From positions 48,329,652-48,393,651 of the forward strand of contig JASWHV010000012.1 in assembly GCA_030760725.1 (NCBI GenBank): a stretch of 64,000 nt of DNA. The letters run 5' to 3'. Positions 56,664 through 64,000 of the stretch are shown one piece after another. The translations under genes were made by a program, and so were the position numbers. The notes beneath the pieces are model-generated. The model saw nothing but the letters and a program-made list of their open reading frames with translations. It did no database searches and had not been told where the DNA came from. Numbering within the stretch: position 1 is the stretch's first letter; each line of letters begins with the position of its first letter. The stretch is from Neostapfia colusana. Lineage: Eukaryota > Streptophyta > Magnoliopsida > Poales > Poaceae.

Positions 56664-59600
56664 TGTAACACCCCAAAATCCTGTTAAGAGGGGAATTTAA
56701 AAATTTTTGGACGTATTGCATGTGTTGCAAAAATTCAAATTCAAACTGGAATTCAAATTAAACTCAAAACAGAAATGAAAAAGAAAAAGAAAAGGAAAAA
56801 AATAAACCTCCCCGGCCAGTGGGCCGAAACCTACCAGCCGGCCCACCTCACCCTCGCGCCAGCCCGAAGCCGCGCGCCCGTTTCCCTCTCACAGACAGGC
56901 GGGACCCACCTGTCATCCCCAACCCCCCGCTCGCGCCGACCCCGGACTCTTCCCCCCGCGCGCGCGATCGTAACCGACCGGATTTCCGCGTCCCTCAGCC
57001 CGACTCCCGGTCCCAGACGGCACCAACTCGATCTAAACAAACCCGCCGTCCTTCCCCGGCTATATAAACACCGGCATCTTCCCGATTTTCACCCGCGATC
57101 GGCTGTTTTTCCTTCGGTGAGAAACCGAGTTTCTCCGGCCAATTTCGCTCGATCTTCGCTCGGGATTTCTCATCTAAGCGCTGATCTTGATCCACCGCCT
57201 CCGGGGAACCGCGCAGGTGCAGAAAACTCGGTGGTTTGCGCTTCAAACAAAGCGCCGACGAGCCTCGCCGTGAATTCACCTCGGACCTCGTCGCTGACCG
57301 CTTTCCAAGACCTCCGAGCTCAAGAAAACCCCCGAGGTGAGATCCCTGACCTCCCCTCTACCGATCTATGCCATAAAATCACAGTTCTAGGAAGAATTGA
57401 CGAAGATCCGAAACTCTCCGGCGAGATCGCCGCCTCCCGCCGCCGGGCAGCACCGCCCGCGCTCGATCAGAGCGACGTGGCCGCTTGTGCGCCGTTTATT
57501 TTAAATCACACGGTAGAATTTAAATCCCCGCGTACTGGTTCGGCGTTATAATCTCAGCCGTCTGTTTTAAATCGGACGGTCCACGTCAGCCCCGCGTTAT
57601 AAAGGCCGGGATTCTTACGCGCTACCCCCTGGGGTTCTCGGAAAATACGAGCTAGCCCCGGAAACTTCTGATCTAGACCCTGGAACTTCAAAAAATCATG
57701 TAAATTCATTTAAAAATCAGTTTTAGCCCCTGGACTTAATAAAAATTAGGAAAACCCCTCTGTTATGTGTAGTTAGACCCCTGGAAATTCTTGAAATAAT
57801 ATAATAGACCCTGTAGTGGGGTGAGTTTACCTTTTTAACCCTATGTGATATTAAATTTAGGAATTTGAATATGTGTTTAGTATTTAAAATTTAAAAGATG
57901 GGACAAACACATTGTAAATTCAAATTAAAAACTTTCCTAGTACTTGGAAAACTTTGGAGTGAGATAAAAATAGATTTTTGGCTGAAATGAATCTGTCTAA
58001 TTGATTATTCACATTTATTAGTTATAGGGACACATTTTTAAGTAGAGAATAATTCTGAAAATTAGTAAAATAAATGTAAAATAGTTCACATCAGAGGAGA
58101 AGTTCAAAAATATATTATTTAATATTTTAGACCCAAAACCTATTCTGTTTAGATGAGGTGTCTTACTATTTTCATAATAAAGTTCACATTTAGGCATAGG
58201 AAATAAATCTGAAAATATAGCAAGCTAGGTATGAATAACTAGAAAATGATAAATGAAGTTTCCAAAATCCAAAGAATTCAGTTTAGGGTTGGTAGAAGGT
58301 CTGAAGACACATTTGGAGTAGGAAAATACCCTCCATGCACACTTGGTAGCTAAAAGGTGTATCAATTGAATATAAGGAATTTATTTAAATTGGAAACTCA
58401 TATATAGTATGCAACATAAATATGAATACAAAAGTAGAAATCATATGCACATGTTTAAAAGTGCATGTAAGCTCAAAAATCAACACACATAGAGTAACCA
58501 CAACACATAGGAATGGGAATGGCTTTCATAAATGGGAATGTGTGGTTTGTATGAAGTGGAAGTGTGAACTATGTCTTATGGATTGTTGTTTTCTTTTGCT
58601 ATGTGTGATGGTATGATGTAGAACCTGCTCCAGAGCAAGTTCTTCCTTTCCAAGATCAGGACTACCCATTCCCAGAGCAGCAGGAAGAAGGCAAGTGTCC
58701 TTGACCACTTTGTTCCTATACTAGCATGTGTAGATAGAATTATTTGCATTGTCAATTGAAAATATGAAACCCATGCTAGGATGTTTCCCTAGAATTGCAT
58801 TACCTTGTTTCCTTGTAGCTTGGGTTGGGATTCATTTTATCATGTCATTTATTATTATGCATATGCTTAGCCATGCTTAGAATGGGATATTTGGGATATG
58901 AGATCATCAGTTTATTTTACCATACTCTTGAATGAGATATTATGAGTTATGTAGAGGTAGGGATCAAGGCAAGTTGGATGTTTTGGTTGGTGCTGGGTGC
59001 ACGAGACTCGGGTTTGTGTTTAGTACTTGCCTGGATCCTAAGGACAGGTTCATGGAGCATGTAACCTGGCTTTACCATGCCAACCACATGCTGAGATGGG
59101 GCAGCTTGGCCAATTAATTAGGTGTATCCCCGGCGTAGTATGGGTGTGTTGGATGGTGCGGGGAATAGGTGTCAGCTGGACTGCCATATGAACCGCAAGG
59201 CTCAAGAGGGGGCCACTGCAGCGGGGTTGGAGCCTCTTGTATGCTGTTAGGGTGAAACCTCGGTGGGCCCACGCTCGTCAGGAATCCCTTTGTAAAGGCT
59301 TCGTAGTGATCTCCTGGCTACACACCTGGGAAGTGTGAATGTGGTTCGTGGCCACTGGCATAATGGAGGTTCTTTTAGTCCACCCGGCAACGGGGGATGA
59401 AATCACTACATGTGGGTACAGTGGTGCAAACTCTCTGTCATGACAGCCGTGCTGACGGTCAAGAGCGGCTTGGACTTATTCATGATTAGAGGAGTGATGG
59501 TTTTGGAAGTTAAGGATGTTAAGCGGGGAGCTTAACATTGAAAATGATGTTATGGTTATTTGATTATGATGATGGGATGGGAGATTGGGACCATTTCACC

Positions 59601-60080
59601 TGTGTAGTAATATAGGTGCTTAATAAGCTAAGGTGATAGGTATTAATTGCGTAGTGCTTTAACCATGAGTTCAACCTCCCCTTGTTCTAGCCATGCATGA
59701 CATAACTTTCCCACAATTGCTGAGTACCATCGGTACTCAACCTTGCATATTTGTTGGTTTTTATTGCTGCTCAGGTCAAGATAATGAAGTGGTGTTTAAT
59801 GATCAAGGCTTTGGACCCGAAGAAGGTTTCTAGGTTCATGGAGTCCCCCGGGCAACGCCTGAACCGGAGCCCACAAGAATAATATTCTGCTGCTATTTTA
59901 TTTACTTGTTATGAACTTATTATCGTCCATCGAGACATATGCTATGTAAGACTTATTTATATTCGACACCTGGCTTGTAATAAATGATGCTTCACTATTT
60001 GTCATCACATGTATGAGAAAATGATCCTGGCATACATGTGATATTCACTCGGTTGTTCTTCGGAGAAACCGGGTGTGACA
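56664..60080 (+). repeat. Element E 3' LTR (3417 bp)
   Basis: Partner of 47516-50943, with the TATATAAA block at 57061-57068. A 258-codon frame at 56775-57551 is not preserved in the 5' LTR, so it is not a gene. Followed by TCTGA. Confidence 0.95.
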
Positions 60081-60746
60081 TCTGATGAAGTCAGACTTGT
60101 CCGAAGTCAGCCGCAGCGGAAAAAAATAACAACTTCTAGATCAAGTGTATGAGTGATATGGTCTAGAAATAGCTCTTAAATAGGACTAGCAAGCTATCAA
60201 GCAAGTTTGATGATCTAAATACTAAAGTAGTTTGATTCTAGGGTTTGATCGGTCACAAGCAAGAGCAATAATATGAAAATTGAAGAACAAGCAAATGAGC
60301 ACAAGTGAATATGAGCATTTGTTTGCCGAAGTTCGATGCCACATAGGAATCTACGTCACTGTTGAGGTGTCCACATAGGATCGTGTCTCTTTCAACCCTA
60401 ACCCTCACCTAGTGATCACAAAGATCAAACTTGGTTGTTCCACTATCAACTCAAGGGTGATTACAAACTTCCCAGGTCTCACCACAAGTTGGAAGTCACC
60501 GGGCGACTCCTAGCCGCCTAGGAATAATGCTCCAAGAGTAATAAACACAAACCGCGCAGCAATACGGTGTGCAGCTCAGCAAGTTCAAACCTAAGTGCTC
60601 CCCTTCTTGAATATCCTCACAAAGCCTCAAATCCTCACAAGATTCAAGATTGAATGCTAGAGGGTGTGAGAGAGGTCTAGGAATGCTCAAGAACCCAAGT
60701 GAAAGCTCTATGGTTGATCTCCTACGAAATGGGGACGAGATCCCTC

Positions 60747-60755
60747 CTTTTATAT
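60747..60755 (-). promoter_or_regulatory. TATA box in element F LTR
   Basis: Minus strand TATAAAAGG, about 40 bases downstream of the nearest palindrome (60795-60804). The arrangement matches element C. Confidence 0.6.
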
Positions 60756-60794
60756 GGCTCCCCAAAATGTGATCGTTGCCAACCACTAAATTCC

Positions 60795-61410
60795 GGACAT
60801 GTCCGAACTCCACTTAGGACATGTCCGAGATTGGGGACCATCAACGGTAAAATGGCGTCCTCAACTGTCACTAATTCACACTGTCCTGTTGATTCCACTT
60901 CGGACATGTTCGACATATTTCAGACATGTCTGAGCTGACATATCCGAACCAGTCTTCGGGTATCCTCAGACTTCGGACATGTTCGAACTCCACTTCGGAC
61001 ATGTCCGAACCTAAACAGAAGGTACATGCCCGAACCGTTCGGACATGTCTGGACCTGTATAGAGACTACTTGTCCGACTTTTTCGGACATGTCTGACCCT
61101 ACACAAAAGGTACACTTATGACTTTTTCTGACATGTCCGACCTTCTGAACTTAGGAAATCCCCAAAACCCTAGACTTCAAACATGTCCAAATTTCTTCGG
61201 ATATGTCCGAGTCTACTCAGAAGGTACACTTCTGACTTTTTCTGACACATCCGACCTTCTGGACTTAGAAAATCCTAAAAAACCTAGATTTCGGACATGT
61301 CCGAATTTCTTCGGATATGTCCGAATTTACACAGAAGGTACTTCTCCGAAACCTTCGGACATGTCCGAGTCTACATAGAGAGCACTTCTCCAAAACTCTC
61401 TGACATGTCG
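60795..61410. repeat. Palindrome array in element F LTR (CATG core)
   Basis: More than a dozen copies of GGACATGTCC and degenerate versions. Clear pairs are centred at 60799 and 60821 (22 apart), 60906 and 60926 (20 apart), and 60979 and 61001 (22 apart); further copies run to about 61410. Flanks are typically TTC-GGAC...GTCC-GAA rather than the CC-GGAC...GTCC-GG of element C. Confidence 0.9.
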
Positions 61411-61712
61411 GAGGTTATTGATCTAATGACCCTTTTCTACACCAGGGATTGTTTGATGGGATTGACCTTGCTTTTCTTTGCTGCGTGTCGTGTCCCTCTT
61501 AATAGTGTGGCGTTCCTATACTCAAGAAAAATAAAAACCCTAACTCTATTGTATAGCTTCACGCCTTTTTCTCCATTTTCCTTTTTTAAAAAGCCCTCAG
61601 TCTCTTCTTGTCATCCAACCTAACTGCACACATGCTCATTTTAACTCATTAGCATTTTAATTGTTCGTCATCAATCCTCCAAAATCCACATAGGGACCTA
61701 GATGCACTTTCA

Positions 61713-61728
61713 ATCCCCCCCCTTTTTG
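61713..61728 (-). other. Element F polypurine tract
   Basis: Minus strand AAAAAGGGGGGGGGAT directly before the LTR start. Confidence 0.88.
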
Positions 61729-62172
61729 ATGATTGATGACAACCAATTAAAATTTCCAATTAGAGAGTAAAAAACATGAGTTTTGATCATGATGTTTGTA
61801 TGAAGGAACTCCCCCTTAATGTATGATTTGGAGTTTTCATATATACATCATGATTGTGGGGTGCCTAAATGCAATATGTGATAATGTGATAATTATGTGT
61901 GATGCGAGAGATATATTGCGTGAAAATAACACATACATCACATATGAGAAAATCATACCACATATCACAATAGTCATGAAGCATATCACAATAGTCATAG
62001 ACAACCACACCACATAGTCATCATAGTGTCATACAAAATATAGGTCCATTAAGCCTTACACATTGCTTAGGAGATATAAACTAACATAAGATACTAACAA
62101 AGGATTACTCTCTCTCTCCCACTTTGGCATCGAGGCACCAAAAAGGGGAATAGAGCAAAGGACGGGGTGAAG
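61729..62172 (-). other. Element F spacer between accessory gene and polypurine tract
   Basis: AT-rich, about 440 bases, no coding signal; the counterpart of 10842-11221 in element C. Confidence 0.6.
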
Positions 62173-63634
62173 CTAGGCATCATCGTCCTCGTCCTCGTAC
62201 TCCTCCTCATCGTCATCGACACTCGAACTAGCACCGGTGTCGCCGAAGAAAGCTAACTCCTTGGAGGTGAGCTCCGAAAACTCCATAGGTGTGTCATCCT
62301 CACTGTCCTCAAAAATAGGGGAGTCGGTGGGAAGCTCAAGCTTTGTCTTCACATTATGCATGTCCCTCCTTAACTCTTTGATGGCCTTCTCATTCTTTTG
62401 GACCTTCACATGGGTACTCCTACATATGCTAAAGATGGAGCGAAGTACCTTGAGAAGGCCAATGGAGGAGGCTGAAGCTCTCTCAGGTTGTGCTGGGGGG
62501 GAGTAGAGGCAGCTGCCGCACGAGCATGACTGGCATGAAGTCGGTTAGAGGGGTAGAGCTATGGTGTCGCTGCCTGAGGCTGTAGCTTCCTATGTGCTAC
62601 ATCCTTCACAAAAGTCTTCGCCGACACCTTCTCGATCATTTTCATAATGTAAGGTGCATAGATGCACGATCTCGGAGGAGTCCCAGAAGTCGAGTAGATC
62701 TCCATGTAGATGAAATCAAACACATTGAATCTTTTCTCCCCTCTGAGCCACTTTAGCAGATTCCTGGAGTTTGAATTGATTCTTGTTGCATCTCCATCCT
62801 TTGGTGCCAAGGTTTCTGTAGTAATTCGATTGAGTACTTGGAAGAAAGGAAGGAGACCCTGGGTGTGAGAAGGGTTGAAGTAAAGTGAGTGTCATACAAG
62901 AAGTCGATCTCATTGTTCTTCAAGATGAGCTCCTCATGAATCTTGTAATTGAACTTCAACGTCCTCTGGAGTCCAAGAATCTTGGCAAACTCGTCATATG
63001 TGACGGTGTACCTCTCACCGTCAGTCATCTAGGTAATTCTTGACTCCCCATCTGGATAGAAAAAGATTGTGGCATAAAACTGGCAAATAACCTCCACATT
63101 CCATCCATACTCAATGGCCATAAAGTCTTTAATCCCATGGTACTCATAGGCAGCTATGACTTCTTTGAAGACTTCATTATTTCTGTTCTCCATGTATTTC
63201 CAGTCAATCCATTGCATGTCAATCACTAGATGCTTCTTGCTCATGAGAACAGAGCGGTAATAGTCCACATGGAAGTCACTTCAGAACCGGAAGTCGGCTG
63301 CCATCTTTTCATATTCATAGATGTTCTATACCCTCTGCTCCTGAGCCCCGGAGATATTTCTTCGGTAATCCGTAAGTGGACTTGTCCTCCTTGGGTGTCT
63401 AATTGGTGCTGCCATGTTCAGTGGGCCAATATCTCCCGGATTAGCTTGTTATGGCTCCTTTGACCCCTCTCGGATCTCAAGCATGATCCTCACTGCCTTG
63501 CCGGTCTCATCCGCTGTTCTTGCCACTTTCCGGACTGTCCTCTTCCGCCGGGTGTAGGCATTGACGGCCGGCGGGGATTCCGCATGATTGTTTCTCTTCT
63601 TTCTCCGGATTTCACGTGGAGGAGCGTCCGACAT
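62173..63634 (-). pseudogene. Element F accessory gene, homologous to that of element C
   Basis: Start MSDAPPREIRRKKRN at 63634. The N terminus is basic (clusters RRKKR, TRRKRTVRK), a likely nuclear targeting region. The central domain is recognisable in pieces: DFHVDYYRSVLMSKKH, HGIKDFMAIEYGWNVEVICQFYATIFF, VTYDEFAKILGLQRTL, FNVFDFIYMEIYS and APYIMKMIEKVSAKTFVKDV. A helix (KAIKELRRDMHNVKTKLELP) and an acidic tail (SVDDDEEEYEDEDDDA) end at 62173. Lesions include a TAG near 63449, two Trp-to-stop changes near 63281 and 63029, a frameshift near 62870 and stops near 62555. Domain order equals the element C gene although sequence identity is modest, so the gene is an old, retained part of the lineage. 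Confidence 0.7.
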
Positions 63635-63735
63635 GATGCCTGAGTAAAGGGACAGTTGTGAGATGATTGTGAAGGAATTTAGAATTAAATTGGAGTAGGC
63701 AACAACATAATTTAGTGTTCAGTCTGTACAGGTTT

Positions 63736-63804
63736 GGATATGTCCGAAAAATTTTGGACATGTCCGAAATGTTCGGACTTGTCCGAGGTATCTCGTACAT
63801 GTCC
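63736..63804. repeat. Internal palindrome array upstream of the element F accessory gene (4 copies)
   Basis: GGATATGTCC, GGACATGTCC, GGACTTGTCC and GTACATGTCC centred at 63740, 63760, 63779 and 63799, spacing 20, 19 and 20. It lies 100-170 bases upstream of the accessory start, equivalent to the array at 12895-12970 in element C. Confidence 0.9.
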
Positions 63805-64000
63805 AAGTTTGTACAGTTTTGAACCCTAAATCAATCAAATCTTGCCTAATATGAATGTAATGGACACAAGATTGTATACAAGGATCCCTAACAACATCTA
63901 GAGGCTATTTCTATGCAGGGACTTGACAAAAGGAAGTGGGATTCAACAAATCGCAGAAAGGGGCAAAATACCTTCAAAGGGGATGAAACCCTAACGATCC
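63805..64000 (-). other. Element F accessory leader, to window end
   Basis: About 200 bases with no ORF. A short AACCCTAAATCAATCAAATCT block resembles the element C leader. If the architecture is conserved, a distal palindrome array and TATA box should occur shortly beyond the window end. Confidence 0.45.

Larger units (their letters stand above)
47516..60080 (+). mobile_element. Element E: Ty3/gypsy chromodomain retrotransposon, complete but defective
   Basis: LTRs 47516-50943 (3428 bp) and 56664-60080 (3417 bp), duplication TCTGA (47511-47515 and 60081-60085), primer binding site, ORF0, gag-pol with a chromodomain-like end, and a polypurine tract. It shares ORF0, gag and pol similarity and LTR termini with element A. 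About 18 mismatches were counted by eye in roughly 1.15 kb of LTR (about 1.5%). It is inserted in the 3' LTR of element F. Confidence 0.97.
60086..61712 (-). repeat. Element F 3' LTR, right fragment
   Basis: Continues the F LTR after element E to GATGCACTTTCA at 61712. Carries the TATA box and palindrome array listed separately. Confidence 0.9.
47388..64000 (-). mobile_element. Element F: SIRE/Maximus-like copia retrotransposon, 3' part, interrupted by element E
   Basis: Minus-strand orientation. The 3' LTR is split by element E into 47388-47515 and 60086-61712 (together about 1755 bp). A polypurine tract and an accessory gene homologous to that of element C follow. Pol and gag lie beyond the window. 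The LTR is unrelated in most of its length to that of C, but shares both termini (GCCTAGAG...GTGAATAGG and GATGCACTTTCA) and the palindrome-array style, so it is a separate family of the same lineage. Confidence 0.88.

Noticed and set aside
56775..57551. A 258-codon frame in the element E 3' LTR
   Set aside because: The matching region of the 5' LTR does not keep the frame, and LTRs of this type normally hold no gene; the GC-rich sequence is prone to long chance frames.
60496..61623. Short frames across the element F palindrome array
   Set aside because: Their peptides simply repeat the translated motif (for example repeated Asp-Met-Ser), so they reflect the repeat and not a gene.

Overview
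The window is transposon-dense plant nuclear DNA, most likely from a large-genome grass. That call is an inference from the families present: SIRE/Maximus-like copia elements with long LTRs, chromodomain gypsy elements with LTRs of about 3.4-3.9 kb, a Tat/Retand-like gypsy element, a PIF/Harbinger DNA transposon and a plant LINE. I see no tRNA, rRNA, CRISPR or bacterial-type feature. Only about 1.4 kb (7526-8009 and 37117-38044) is not clearly transposon, and it holds at most fragments of a host gene.

Layout. Element A (gypsy, minus) runs from before base 1 to 7525. After 484 bases of possible host DNA comes element B (copia, plus, 8010-37116, target duplication CAAAA). B was hit by element C (SIRE/Maximus-like copia, minus, 10062-33929, duplication GTATG), and C was hit by element D (chromodomain gypsy, minus, 17034-31184, duplication TTCTC). 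All three duplications are intact, and LTR divergence counted by eye falls in the same order as the nesting (about 3.4%, 3.1% and 1.5%). Next come 923 bases of flank, a decayed PIF/Harbinger transposon P (about 38045-42663), a 5'-truncated LINE L (minus, 42664 to about 44430), and the LTR and broken gag of a Tat/Retand-like element R (plus, to 47387). R is cut by a second SIRE-like element F (minus, from 47388 past the window end). The LTR of F contains element E (gypsy, plus, 47516-60080, duplication TCTGA), which belongs to the same family as A.

Coding state. Only D has an unbroken gag-pol frame (1511 codons) with every catalytic motif I looked for. A, B, C, E, F, P, L and R are broken by frameshifts, nonsense codons or deletions. 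Two integrases have lost catalytic residues: B by a Glu-to-Gly change, E by a deletion.

Most interesting. Elements C and F each carry an accessory gene between pol and the polypurine tract. In C the predicted product has an SV40-type nuclear localisation motif near its N terminus, a central domain resembling the plant transposon protein domain of unknown function, and an acidic C-terminal tail. F keeps a related layout. Both elements have arrays of a 10-16 bp palindrome (two GGAC/GTCC arms around a short core) in the LTR just upstream of a TATA box, and again just upstream of the accessory gene. In C the palindromes come in pairs centred 21-22 bp apart, about two helical turns, and the internal array is followed by its own TATA box. 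The core is mostly CTAG in C and mostly CATG in F. I propose, as a hypothesis only, a self-encoded nuclear regulator that recognises its own element's arrays, by analogy with VANC anti-silencing proteins of VANDAL transposons.
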